From assembly GCA_035686305.1 (NCBI GenBank), contig DASRZP010000041.1, positions 1 to 60,434 on the forward strand: a stretch of 60,434 nucleotides of DNA. The letters are read 5' to 3'. The position numbers and the translations under genes were made by a program. Shown piece by piece: positions 23,333-33,061 of the stretch (position 1 is its first letter; each line of letters opens with the position of its first letter). The notes beneath the pieces were generated by a model that saw nothing but the letters and a program-made list of their open reading frames with translations, had not been told where the DNA came from and did not search any database. The stretch is from Thermodesulfovibrionales bacterium (GTDB lineage Bacteria; Nitrospirota; Thermodesulfovibrionia; Thermodesulfovibrionales; UBA9159).

Positions 23333-26300
23333 ATGGAGCCAAATTCAACATCGCAAGATAGTGATTTGAGCAGCCTTTTCCCGATTATAGCCATCGGTGC
23401 ATCTGCAGGCGGTCTGAATGCCTTTCAGTGTTTTCTTGCAGCCCTCCCAAGAGAGTTCGCTTTTGCCGTTGTCTTCATGCAGCACCTGTCGCCAAAGCAC
23501 GAGAACCATCTTCCCGACCTCGTCCGCAAAGGCAGGCCCGACCTTGATAGCCGGGAGATATCCAATGGTCTGGAGGTCCTTCCGGGAAAGATCTATCTTT
23601 GCCCGCCGGGAAAAGAGATAAAAATTTTGAAGGAATCCTTTCTTGTGTCCGATCCTCCAGAGGACCATGTCCATCTTCCCATCGATGAATTTTTCATTTC
23701 CCTCGCCGAGGTGATTGGAGAGCGCGCCGTCGCCGTGATCTTTTCCGGAGCCGGCACAGACGGGGCAAGGGGAGTAAAGGCCATAAGAAACGCAGGGGGG
23801 ACGGTCTTTGTCCAGGACCCTGAGACCGCCGAGTTTCCCGAAATGCCGGCTGCTGTGATTAATGCCGGTCAGGCGGACGCAGCGCTCCCGCCGGACGAAA
23901 TTGCGCGGGAGATACAGAAGCTCTACGGATCAGGCGTCGTCGCGGCCCCCGGGATCGTCATTGCGCCCGAGGAGTTCGACGCCCTATACAGGCTGATCCA
24001 GGATAAAACGGGACTCCGGTTTCATCACTACAAACAGAATGTCGTCAGCCGGAGGATCAGGAGACGGATGTATCTTCGCGCAGTCTCTTCGGTGCAGGAC
24101 TATATCGCGATGGTCGACAAGAACGACCTTGAGGCGGCCCATCTCGTCTCAGACCTTATGATAGGGGTAACCTCCTTTTTCCGTGACCGCCTAGCCTGGA
24201 AGGCTCTCAGGATAGGCGTGATACGGAAGCTTGCTGCGGAGGATGAGGATCAACCGGTCCGCGTATGGTGCCCTGCCTGCGCAACAGGAGAAGAAGCGTA
24301 TTCCATCGCTATGATGCTCAGGTACGAATTCGAACTCCTGGGCAGGAGACGCGAGATACAGATCTTTGCCACAGACGTAAACGACCGGGCCCTCGAGAAG
24401 GCCCGGGAAGGCAAATATCCCGCCACCATAGCAGCCGACCTCCCGCCTGACTGTATGAAGAGGTTCTTCACCTGTTCGAAAGACGGGCTCTCGGTGAGCA
24501 TCGGCAAGGAGATACGGGAGTCAGTGGTCTTCGCCCGGCAGGACCTCCTCACCGACCCTCCCTTTTCGCGCCTCGACCTAATAATCTGTCGCAACTTCAT
24601 GATCTATCTGGAACCCGAGGCCCAGGAGAAGTGCATCACTCTTTTCCATTATGCCCTGAAGGACGGGGGATATCTCTTCCTCGGCAACGCCGAGTCCGTC
24701 GGCAGGAGCAAGACGCTCTTCAGGACGCTCCCTCATAAGAAATGCCGGATCTACCAGAAGGTCGAGACAAAGGCGCCTTCGAGGTTGATGCTCTCAGTTC
24801 CCTTTGCCTCGGAACGAGTCGCTTCTGCGCCCGGCAGACGGACTGCCATCGAGCATCAGCAGTCGGCGAACGAATTCATTCAGGAGGCCCTTCTCGAAAA
24901 ATATGCCCCGGCTGCCGTGGCTATTGATCAACACTACAATATCGTCTACCATAACGGACCTACGAACAGATACCTGATCCAGCCCCGGGGAACGCCCACG
25001 CAGAACATCCTTGAACTTTTCCCGGAGGGCCTCAGGAACAAGATAAGGGGAGCCATTTATAGGGTCACGCAGGAGACGAAACCGATCTCGATACGAGCGG
25101 TGCTCTCCTCGGACGATGGACTGAAGAGGCAGGTTATCCTTCGCATATCAAAGGCACGGGAAAACCTTTTCCTTGTTGTTTTTCGCGAGAAGGCGGGCAT
25201 TCCCGAAGAGACAGAGGTCTTTTCTTTAGAGGCCGGTCAGGTCGATGAGACCGCGGTCCGTCAGATCGAAAGCGAGCTTTCTTCCACACGGGCCGAGCTT
25301 CAGAGCAACATCGAACAGCTCAAGGGCCTCAATGAGGAGCTTCAGTCTTCAAATGAGGAACTCCAGGCCGCCAACGAAGAGCTCGAAACCTCGCGCGAGG
25401 AACTCCAGTCCCTGAACGAAGAGCTTATCACCGTAAATTCGCAGCTCCAGTGCAAGATCGAGGAACAGGAAGAGACGAACAACGACCTGAACAACTTCCT
25501 CTTCAGCACAAACATTCCTACCGTCTTCCTTGATCAGCAGTTCAGGGTAAAACGTTTCACCCCTGCCATGTCCAGACTGTTGAAGCTCATTCCCTCCGAT
25601 GTCGGACGTCCGATCATAGATATGTCACAGGAAAATCTCGGTCCCGACCTCATCGCCGATGCACAGGCTGTCCTCGACAATCTCGCGCCCGTAAAGAATG
25701 AATTCGCGGTCAACGGCAACTGGTATATCCGCGCTGCTCTGCCTTATCGTACTTCCGATAACCGCATCGAGGGCGTAGTCATAACATACACCGATGTATC
25801 TGATCTCAAGCGGGCTGAGGAGCGAACGAGACACCTTGCCTCCTTCCCGCAGCTCAATCCCAACCCGGTTATAGAGGTGGATTCCTCCGGCGGCATCACT
25901 TTCAGCAACGCGGCGACTCAGAGGGTCCTTGAAGACCTCTCACTGGACAGGGAAGACGCGAGCGTCTTTCTCCCCTATGATATGGACGGTATACTCGGTG
26001 TGCTGAAAAAGAATGAGGAGATTGCCCTGTACCGCGAGGTCGCGATCAAAGACAGGGTCTTCGGCGAAACCATTTATGTCGCTCCGCTGTTCTCTGCGGT
26101 TCGCATCTATACCTTCGACGTCACCGAGCGAAAGTGGACGGAGCGCGCCATGGAGGCGCGGCTTCGGATCGCAGAGGCTGCATATAAGGGCGCATTGTCT
26201 GCGGACGATGTCCTCCGTCTCACGCTCGACGAACTGGAACTCCAGACCGGCAGCAAGATCGGTTTCTACCATTTTCTGGAAGAGGACCAGGAAACCCTCT

Positions 26301-27793
26301 CCCTCCGGAACTGGTCAACGAACACCGTAGCGAAGATGTGTAATGCGGAAGGCTCGGGCAGTCATTACAACATATCTCAGGCAGGCGTGTGGGTGGACTG
26401 CGTGCGCGAGCGGAGGCCGGTCATCCATAATGACTATGCATCACTGTCACACAAAAAGGGGATGCCCACCGGCCACGCTCCTGTTATACGCGAGATGGTC
26501 GTTCCCATCTTCCGGGGAGGCCTTATCGTTGCGATCATAGGCGTCGGCAATAAGGAAACGGACTATACCGACGCGGACATCGAGATGGCAAAGCTCCTGG
26601 GCGATTTCTCCTGGGAGATCGTCGAACGCAAGCGTGCGGAAGAGGAGATTCTCCACGCCAAGGAGGAATGGGAACGGACCTTCGCAAGCGTACCGGATAT
26701 GATCGCGATCATCGATAACAACCACAGGGTCGTCAGGGTGAATGAGTCCATGGCGAAGCGCCTGGGGTGCAGACCCGAAGACTGCGTCGGACTGAAGTGC
26801 TATGAGGCATTGCATGGTACTTCTGCTCCGCCTTCATTCTGTCCTCATACCCAAACCTTGAAGGACGGCGGCGAGCATGTCCAGGAGGTGCATGAAGAGC
26901 GTCTCGGAATGGATTTGCTGATAACCACTACCCCCCTGTTCGATGATCAAGGAAAGATGGTCGGCTCGGTCCATGTCGCGCATGACATCACCGAACGAAA
27001 GCGGGCCGAGCAGGAGCGCGAGGTTTCGCTGAAATTCCTCCATCTCATAAACATGAGCACCAGGACTCCCGACCTTATCGAATCGGCCGCGACCTTCTTT
27101 CAGGAACAATCGGGCTGCGAGGCTGTCGGCATCAGGTTGAAAGAAGGCGACGATTATCCCTATTGTGAGGCACGGGGCTTCCCGAAGGAGTTCGTGAAGA
27201 TGGAAAGCTCTCTCTGCTCCTGCGATGAATCCGGCAATGTCGTTAGGGATGACTGGGGAAATCCCGTTCTTGCCTGCATGTGCGGAAATGTTATCTGCGG
27301 GAGGTTCGACCCGTCGAGGAAGTTCTTCAGCAAAGGCGGAAGTTTCTGGACCAACTCCACGACGGAGTTATTGGCGAGCACCACCGAGACAGACCGCCGG
27401 GCCCGCACACGCAACAGATGCAACGGTGAGGGTTACGAGTCCGTTGCCCTCATGCCTCTTCGCATGGGAGCGGAGCCGTTGGGACTCGTCCAGTTGAACG
27501 ACAAGAGAAAAGGGATGTTCTCGCCGGAGGTCATTGCCCTTTGGGAGAGACTCTCCGGATATCTGTCGGTTGCTCTCGCAAAGACCCGTGCAGAAGAAGA
27601 GCTTCGTCGACGCGTCGAAGAACTGCGGCTGGCGAATGAAGAGTTGACGCGCTTCAATAGCGCCGCAGTAGGGCGTGAACTCCGCATGATCGAGCTGAAA
27701 AAAGAAATAAACGAACTGAGCGCCAGGGCCGATAAACCTCAGAGGTATCGGGTGGATTTCGAAGAGGAAGAGAGGGGGGAAGGTTCTCCTTAA
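23333..27793 (+). CDS. CheB-CheR fusion with PAS and GAF sensor domains, no kinase
   Basis: This 1486-residue cytoplasmic protein carries, in order: a CheB methylesterase (15-200; GASAGGLNAF, MQHLSP, GAGTDGARG) without a receiver domain; a CheR methyltransferase (215-480; RVWCPACATGEEAYSIAM, LIICRNFMIYL); a PAS; a long coiled coil (LQSSNEELQAANEELETS); two more PAS; a GAF-type domain (IGFYHFLEEDQ, PVIREMVVPIF); a PAS; and a Cys-containing GAF ending in a helix (VGRELRMIELKKEINEL). There is no histidine kinase or output domain after it. The histidine kinase gene begins 21 bases downstream, so kinase output may be supplied in trans. No chemoreceptor genes are present. Confidence 0.92.
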   Translation: MEPNSTSQDSDLSSLFPIIAIGASAGGLNAFQCFLAALPREFAFAVVFMQHLSPKHENHLPDLVRKGRPDLDSREISNGLEVLPGKIYLCPPGKEIKILKESFLVSDPPEDHVHLPIDEFFISLAEVIGERAVAVIFSGAGTDGARGVKAIRNAGGTVFVQDPETAEFPEMPAAVINAGQADAALPPDEIAREIQKLYGSGVVAAPGIVIAPEEFDALYRLIQDKTGLRFHHYKQNVVSRRIRRRMYLRAVSSVQDYIAMVDKNDLEAAHLVSDLMIGVTSFFRDRLAWKALRIGVIRKLAAEDEDQPVRVWCPACATGEEAYSIAMMLRYEFELLGRRREIQIFATDVNDRALEKAREGKYPATIAADLPPDCMKRFFTCSKDGLSVSIGKEIRESVVFARQDLLTDPPFSRLDLIICRNFMIYLEPEAQEKCITLFHYALKDGGYLFLGNAESVGRSKTLFRTLPHKKCRIYQKVETKAPSRLMLSVPFASERVASAPGRRTAIEHQQSANEFIQEALLEKYAPAAVAIDQHYNIVYHNGPTNRYLIQPRGTPTQNILELFPEGLRNKIRGAIYRVTQETKPISIRAVLSSDDGLKRQVILRISKARENLFLVVFREKAGIPEETEVFSLEAGQVDETAVRQIESELSSTRAELQSNIEQLKGLNEELQSSNEELQAANEELETSREELQSLNEELITVNSQLQCKIEEQEETNNDLNNFLFSTNIPTVFLDQQFRVKRFTPAMSRLLKLIPSDVGRPIIDMSQENLGPDLIADAQAVLDNLAPVKNEFAVNGNWYIRAALPYRTSDNRIEGVVITYTDVSDLKRAEERTRHLASFPQLNPNPVIEVDSSGGITFSNAATQRVLEDLSLDREDASVFLPYDMDGILGVLKKNEEIALYREVAIKDRVFGETIYVAPLFSAVRIYTFDVTERKWTERAMEARLRIAEAAYKGALSADDVLRLTLDELELQTGSKIGFYHFLEEDQETLSLRNWSTNTVAKMCNAEGSGSHYNISQAGVWVDCVRERRPVIHNDYASLSHKKGMPTGHAPVIREMVVPIFRGGLIVAIIGVGNKETDYTDADIEMAKLLGDFSWEIVERKRAEEEILHAKEEWERTFASVPDMIAIIDNNHRVVRVNESMAKRLGCRPEDCVGLKCYEALHGTSAPPSFCPHTQTLKDGGEHVQEVHEERLGMDLLITTTPLFDDQGKMVGSVHVAHDITERKRAEQEREVSLKFLHLINMSTRTPDLIESAATFFQEQSGCEAVGIRLKEGDDYPYCEARGFPKEFVKMESSLCSCDESGNVVRDDWGNPVLACMCGNVICGRFDPSRKFFSKGGSFWTNSTTELLASTTETDRRARTRNRCNGEGYESVALMPLRMGAEPLGLVQLNDKRKGMFSPEVIALWERLSGYLSVALAKTRAEEELRRRVEELRLANEELTRFNSAAVGRELRMIELKKEINELSARADKPQRYRVDFEEEERGEGSP

Positions 27794-27814
27794 CCGAGGA
27801 GGGAAGCTCCGTAG

Positions 27815-30520
27815 ATGATGGAAAAGATTGCTAACATAGAGAATCTGAAGGCATCGCGGCACGATCCGCTCTCCGTCCTGGCGCGCTACGGGGTGGCAGT
27901 GGTGGCGACGGGCCTGTCCGCGCTGATACGATGGATGGCGCCTTGGACGCTTGCTCCGACTCCCTATCTCCCCTTCTATCCGGCGGTGGTGGCGTCGGCG
28001 GCGCTGGGAGGCGTAGGGCCGGGGCTGGCATCCACCTTCGGCTCTCTCCTGCTCGTGAACTTCGTGTTCGGCCGGTTCAATGTCTACGACCACGCCGCAA
28101 TTGCGCGGCAGGTCATCTGGGTGGCGGCCAATGTCAGCGTGAGTCTTTTGGCCGGGATGCAGCGCACGGCGCGGATGCGCGAACGCCATCAGACAGAGGA
28201 ACTGCGCCATCTGAACATGGAGCTGGATGACTCCCGACGCTCGGCGATCAATCTGATGGATGATGCTATCAACGCACGCAGACAGGCCGAGGAAGCCGCC
28301 GCTGCGCTGAGCGAGAGCGAGCTGCGGCTTCGCACTTTGAGCGATCAGATTCCCGGCGGGGCTATCTATCAGCATATACAGAAGCCTGACGGACGGGTGC
28401 GGTACGCCTATATGAGCGCCGGTATCGAGAGCCTCTTCGGGATGCCGCCCAAAGAGATAATAGCCGATTCGACGCCATTTCTGAGCCTCATCGTCGAAGA
28501 AGACCGGCAGCGCGTCGCCGCTGCCGCTGAGCAGTCGGCCAGAGATCTGTCGCCATTCGATTGCGAGTTCCGGCAGCGCACGGTCACGGGGGAGGTCAAG
28601 TGGGTCCAGTGCCGCTCTATGCCACGCCGCATGGAGGACGGCTCGACCCTGTGGGACGGCGTTGTGATGGATATCACGGGGCGCAAGCAGGCCGAGGAGG
28701 CGCTGCGTGAGAGTGAGGTGCGCGTGCGCCGGAAGCTGGAGAGCGTACTCTCGCCCGGGGGAGACCTGGGCGTCCTCGAACTGGCCGACATCATCGACGC
28801 GCCTGCCCTCCAGAAGCTGATGGACGATTTCTTCGCTGTGGCCGGCTTCCCCATGAGCATTATCGACCTCAGAGGTCGGGTGCTGGTGGGGGTTGGGTGG
28901 CAGGAGATCTGCACCCGATTCCACCGCGTAGAGCCTGACACTTCCCGGCTTTGCCTGGAGAGCGATACCGAGCTTTCCGCGGGCCTGGCGCAGGGTGAAT
29001 TTCGGCTGTACAAGTGCAAGAACAACCTGTGGGACATTGCTACGCCGATTATTGTAGGGGGCCGGCATATCGGCAACGTATTCTCTGGGCAGTTCTTCTT
29101 CGATGACGAGACCGTTGACCGCGAGATGTTCCGTGCCCAGGCCAGGGAATACGGCTTCAATGAGGAGGAATACCTGGCTGCCTTGGACCGCGTTCCCCGC
29201 CTGAGCCGCCAGACCGTCGATCACGGAATGGCATTCCTCCTCAAACTGTCCGATACGCTCTCCCAACTGGGATACAGCAACGTCAAGCTGGCCCGGCTGC
29301 TCACGGAGCGCGACCGTTTGACCGCTTCGCTGCGCGATTCCCGTCGTGCAGCCCTGAACATGATGGAGGACGCCCTTGCCGCCCGTCGACAGACCGAAGA
29401 GAAGGAGAAGGAGCTCAAGGAGAGCGAAGAGCGGCTGCGGCTCTTCATTCGACACGCGCCCGCGGCCCTCGCCATGTTCGACCGCGATATGCGCTACCTC
29501 AGTTTCAGCCGCCGCTGGCTGAGCGACTACGGCCTGGGCGAGCGCGATCTGCGAGGACTCTCCCATTACGAGATCTTCCCTGAGATTTCGGAACGCTGGA
29601 AGGAAATCCACCGCCGCGCGCTCGCGGGCGAGGTCGTGCAGAATGACGACGACTGCTTCAAGCGGGCAGACGGATCGGAGCAGCGGCTGCGGTGGGAAGT
29701 GCGGCCCTGGTTCGATGTGACTGGCAAGGTCGCCGGCATTGTGGTCTTCAGCGAAGACATCACCGAACGCAAGCGTGCCGAAGAGGCCTTGCAAAGGACA
29801 AACGAGAAGCTTGAAGAGGCGAACAGAGAGCTTGAGAGCTTCAGCTATTCGGTCTCCCATGACCTTCGCGCCCCACTGCGGCATATGGCTGGATTTGTCG
29901 AACTCCTTCAGAAGAGACTTCAGGAACACCCGGATAAGAGAATCCACCATTATATGGCTGTGATAGCCGGCGCCGCAAAAAAGATGGGGACGCTCATCGA
30001 TGATCTCCTCGCCTTCTCTCGCATGGGGCGTACGGAGATGCAGATGAAAAGAATAAACCTTAATAACCTGACAAGGGGGGTTCTCCGTGAACTGCAGCAC
30101 GAAGTGAAGGGACGGGACATTGAATGGAAGATCGATGACCTGCCCGAGGTGTCCGGCGATCGGTCATTGCTGAGACTCGCCCTTGTCAATCTCGTCTCCA
30201 ACGCAGTTAAATACACCCGTACGCGTCCCCGGACCGAGATCAGCATAGGGTGCGAAGACAGGGGAGACGAATTCGTCTTTTTCGTCAAGGATAACGGTGT
30301 GGGGTTTGACATGGAATATGCCAATAAGCTCTTCGGGGTATTTCAGCGGCTCCACAGCCACGAAGAATTTGAAGGAACAGGCATCGGGCTTGCTAATGTC
30401 CGGCGCATCATTTTACGTCATGGTGGGAGGACGTGGGCCGAAGGCGCTGAGGGACAGGGCGCGACATTTTACTTTAGCCTTCCAAGAGAGAGAGGAGGTG
30501 CAGTAGCATGCAAGAATTGA
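27815..30520 (+). CDS. DUF4118-PAS-PocR-PAS sensor histidine kinase
   Basis: The 901-residue kinase has N-terminal membrane helices of DUF4118/KdpD-like type (residues 18-115), a PAS domain (about 175-300), a PocR sensory domain (about 325-490; IIDAPALQKLMDDFFAV, CKNNLWDIATPIIVGGRHIG), a second PAS (about 545-660), then HisKA with SHDLRAPLRHMAGF and an ATPase domain with NLVSNAVKYT and GTGIGLANVRRI. A helical linker, DSRRSAINLMDDAINARRQ, occurs before each PAS with small changes, suggesting internal duplication. The first two thirds are markedly richer in GCG/CGC/CTG codons than the last third. It overlaps the response regulator by 13 bases. Confidence 0.93.
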   Translation: MMEKIANIENLKASRHDPLSVLARYGVAVVATGLSALIRWMAPWTLAPTPYLPFYPAVVASAALGGVGPGLASTFGSLLLVNFVFGRFNVYDHAAIARQVIWVAANVSVSLLAGMQRTARMRERHQTEELRHLNMELDDSRRSAINLMDDAINARRQAEEAAAALSESELRLRTLSDQIPGGAIYQHIQKPDGRVRYAYMSAGIESLFGMPPKEIIADSTPFLSLIVEEDRQRVAAAAEQSARDLSPFDCEFRQRTVTGEVKWVQCRSMPRRMEDGSTLWDGVVMDITGRKQAEEALRESEVRVRRKLESVLSPGGDLGVLELADIIDAPALQKLMDDFFAVAGFPMSIIDLRGRVLVGVGWQEICTRFHRVEPDTSRLCLESDTELSAGLAQGEFRLYKCKNNLWDIATPIIVGGRHIGNVFSGQFFFDDETVDREMFRAQAREYGFNEEEYLAALDRVPRLSRQTVDHGMAFLLKLSDTLSQLGYSNVKLARLLTERDRLTASLRDSRRAALNMMEDALAARRQTEEKEKELKESEERLRLFIRHAPAALAMFDRDMRYLSFSRRWLSDYGLGERDLRGLSHYEIFPEISERWKEIHRRALAGEVVQNDDDCFKRADGSEQRLRWEVRPWFDVTGKVAGIVVFSEDITERKRAEEALQRTNEKLEEANRELESFSYSVSHDLRAPLRHMAGFVELLQKRLQEHPDKRIHHYMAVIAGAAKKMGTLIDDLLAFSRMGRTEMQMKRINLNNLTRGVLRELQHEVKGRDIEWKIDDLPEVSGDRSLLRLALVNLVSNAVKYTRTRPRTEISIGCEDRGDEFVFFVKDNGVGFDMEYANKLFGVFQRLHSHEEFEGTGIGLANVRRIILRHGGRTWAEGAEGQGATFYFSLPRERGGAVACKN

Positions 30521-30954
30521 AATGTATTTTACTCGTCGAAGATGATCCACACGATGCCGAACTCATAATGACCGGCTTTGCCGAAAACAATCTGGCGAAC
30601 GAGGTCGTATCGGCCCGGGACGGGAAAGAAGCGATCGATTACCTCAGCTACAATGGCAAGTTCGCCCACAGGACAGGCGACAATCCCGCTGTTGTCCTCC
30701 TTGACCTCAAGCTTCCAAAGCTAAGCGGCTTTGAGGTACTCAAAAGGATCAGGTCAGACGAAAGACTCAAGCTCACGCCGGTGATAATCCTCACCTCATC
30801 CAAAGAAGACAAAGATATTCTTGAAGGGTACCGGCTTGGTGCAAATGGTTACGTCGTGAAGCCTGTCGATTTCCATGAATTTATCGACGTCGTCAAACAG
30901 ATCAGGGGATTCTGGATGATTGTTAACGAACCGCCGCCACCGGTCGAGTGCTAA
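30508..30954 (+). CDS. Single-domain response regulator (RcpA-like)
   Basis: The 148-residue protein is a lone receiver domain of the Rcp1/RcpA type found beside PAS/GAF kinases. The acidic pair is in LLVEDDPHDAELI, the phospho-acceptor Asp in VVLLDLKLPKLSG, the switch Thr/Ser in ILTSSKEDKDI and the Lys in VVKPVDFHEF. It has no output domain, so it acts by protein contact or as a phosphate relay. It overlaps the kinase gene by 13 bases and is almost certainly its partner. The stop overlaps that of the convergent hybrid kinase. Confidence 0.95.
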   Translation: MQELKCILLVEDDPHDAELIMTGFAENNLANEVVSARDGKEAIDYLSYNGKFAHRTGDNPAVVLLDLKLPKLSGFEVLKRIRSDERLKLTPVIILTSSKEDKDILEGYRLGANGYVVKPVDFHEFIDVVKQIRGFWMIVNEPPPPVEC

Positions 30955-32996
30955 TCTTTGCCAATCACCGCATGGAGAGCTTCCCATAGCTGCTGCATTC
31001 TGTATGGCTTTGGTATGGAGCCGGCAAACCCGTACTGACGGTAATTCAGCATTACCGGATCATCGGTATATCCGCTCGAGACAATGCCCTTAACGCGGGG
31101 ATCTATTTCAAGGAGCTTCCTCATGGCATCCTCTCCGCCTCTGCCTCCGGCCACGGTCAAGTCGAGAATTACTGCATGGATGACGCGGCCGTCTTCTCTT
31201 GCGCCCCCGTATATCTTAACCGCCTCGTCGCCATCCTCTGCGAACCAGACTTCGCATCCGATGTAGTTCAGCATTGCGCCGGCAACAGCTCGCACCCTCT
31301 CCTCATCGTCCATGAGAAGAATCCTTGCCGACATGCCTCCCTTTGTGACCTCCCTGACGAAGCGTTTTTCTTCTGTCCTTTCTTCTTCAACCATCTGCTT
31401 TCGGGATGCAGGGAGATAGACATGAAAGGTGGTTCCGAACCCGAGCCTGGATTCGACCGTAATCAGGCCACCATGCCTTTTTATGATCGAATGGCAGATG
31501 GCAAGCCCCAATCCCCTTCCTTTCTCAGCACCCATTTCCTTGGTAGAAAAATAGGGATCGAAAATCCTCGTCAGGTCATCCTCGGTTATCCCCCTTCCGC
31601 TGTCTTCAAAAGATATCCTCACGTAGTTCCCTTCCTTCAGCGGAAGTTTCTCCCTCTCGCCTTCAGCAACAGCAACATCCTTCGCAGAAATGGTGAGAAC
31701 TCCTCCTTCCGGCATGGCCTCCCGTGCATTGACAACGAGGTTGCTGATCACCTGATTCATCTGACCCTCGTCAACTTCAACAGCACTGATGTCCTCAGGA
31801 ATGATAAATCGGGGAGAAATGTTGGAGCCGCGCATCGAAAAGATAACCGAGTCCTTCAGCAATCTGGACATTGAGACGGTCTTCTTAACAGGGAATCCGC
31901 CTTTCGAGAAGGTGAGCAGTCGGTTGCTTAATTCTTCGGCGCTTTCGCACGCCCTTTCGGCCGCTTCGAGACTCTCGAATGTTGCGTCCTCGGGCTCAAA
32001 CGCCATCTTTGCAAGAGAGATATTCCCCACGATCACCTGCAATAAATTATTGAAGTCATGGGCAATACCACCGGCGAGGATCCCCATCGATTCCAGTCTC
32101 TGGACTTTCTGCCGTTCTTCTTCCAGCTTCTGCCGCTCCGTGACATCGTGCAAAACCCCGACGATCCGGATCGCCTGACCTGCCATATTTCGATAAACCA
32201 CTCCTCTTTCTTCGACAAAACCTTCGCTCCCATTGTGACGGACAATACGATGTTCAACAGCAAAGGGTGTCTTCATGTCCAGAGAGCCTTTGATTACTGT
32301 CTCGACCCTCTCACGGTCCTCGGGATGGATCCTCTCAAGAAATCTTTCATGTGTCGGCAGAAACGCCTGGGGACGGAAACCGAAAATCCGGTATGTTTCA
32401 TCAGACCAAATGACCCAATTCCCCACGATGTCCCAATCCCATGTGCCGACGTGTGCTATCTGTTGCGAAATAAGGAGACGCTCTTCGCTCTCCTCCAGCG
32501 CCTTATTTACCCTCTGGAGTTCTGCCGTGCGTTCCGTTACCCTTCTTTCGAGTTCTTCGTGGGACCGCTTCAGCGCCTCCTCAGCTTTCTTGCGGTTGGC
32601 CCTGTCCTCTGCCTCTTTCAGTGCCCTCTTAACGGCAACGGGGAGCTTCGCCAGTCTGTCTTTCAGAATATAATCTGTTGCACCTCTCTTGAGCGTCTCG
32701 ATGGCGAACTCTTCTCCGATTTGACCGGAGACAAAGATAAACGGGGTCTCAGGACACTCTTCCCGTGCGATATCGAGCGCAGAAAGACCATCGAAAGACG
32801 GCAACGCATAGTCTGAAAGAATAAGGTCAAACCGGTATGTCTTGAGTGCTGCGACGAAATCTTCTCTCTTTTCGACGCGGGTCATGGAGCATTCAACGCA
32901 ATCCTGGGCAAGGTGTGCCCTGATGAGTTCAAAATCGGCCTCATCATCCTCGAGGTTGAGGACTTGCAGCCCTTTCCTTAGTAACGTCTCGACCAT
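30951..32996 (-). CDS. REC-PAS-HisKA-HATPase-REC hybrid histidine kinase
   Basis: The 681-residue soluble protein has an N-terminal receiver (LNLEDDEADFELI, phospho-acceptor in LILSDYALPSFDG), a coiled coil, a PAS domain (HVGTWDWDIVGNWVIWSDET), HisKA with GGIAHDFNNLLQ, ATPase with NLVVNAREAMPEGG and GRGLGLAICHSII, and a C-terminal receiver (LLMDDEERVRAVAG, AVILDLTVAGGRGG). It can both receive phosphate at its N-terminus and pass it to its own C-terminus. I choose ATG 32996 because AGGAGG lies six bases upstream; the longer ATG at 33023 has no RBS. It converges with the response regulator gene and could take part in the same relay. Confidence 0.93.
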   Translation of the reverse strand: MVETLLRKGLQVLNLEDDEADFELIRAHLAQDCVECSMTRVEKREDFVAALKTYRFDLILSDYALPSFDGLSALDIAREECPETPFIFVSGQIGEEFAIETLKRGATDYILKDRLAKLPVAVKRALKEAEDRANRKKAEEALKRSHEELERRVTERTAELQRVNKALEESEERLLISQQIAHVGTWDWDIVGNWVIWSDETYRIFGFRPQAFLPTHERFLERIHPEDRERVETVIKGSLDMKTPFAVEHRIVRHNGSEGFVEERGVVYRNMAGQAIRIVGVLHDVTERQKLEEERQKVQRLESMGILAGGIAHDFNNLLQVIVGNISLAKMAFEPEDATFESLEAAERACESAEELSNRLLTFSKGGFPVKKTVSMSRLLKDSVIFSMRGSNISPRFIIPEDISAVEVDEGQMNQVISNLVVNAREAMPEGGVLTISAKDVAVAEGEREKLPLKEGNYVRISFEDSGRGITEDDLTRIFDPYFSTKEMGAEKGRGLGLAICHSIIKRHGGLITVESRLGFGTTFHVYLPASRKQMVEEERTEEKRFVREVTKGGMSARILLMDDEERVRAVAGAMLNYIGCEVWFAEDGDEAVKIYGGAREDGRVIHAVILDLTVAGGRGGEDAMRKLLEIDPRVKGIVSSGYTDDPVMLNYRQYGFAGSIPKPYRMQQLWEALHAVIGKD

Positions 32997-33061
32997 CTCC
33001 CGCCTCCTCGCCCGATGCAGCATAGGGCATTTTCACTGTCTTCCAAGACTATCATGCCCGA

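Noticed and set aside
27368-30100. 910-residue minus-strand open frame opposite the CheB-CheR and kinase genes
   Set aside because: It is antisense to two well-supported coding regions with clear domains, and its own translation has no recognisable family. High G+C at third positions explains it.
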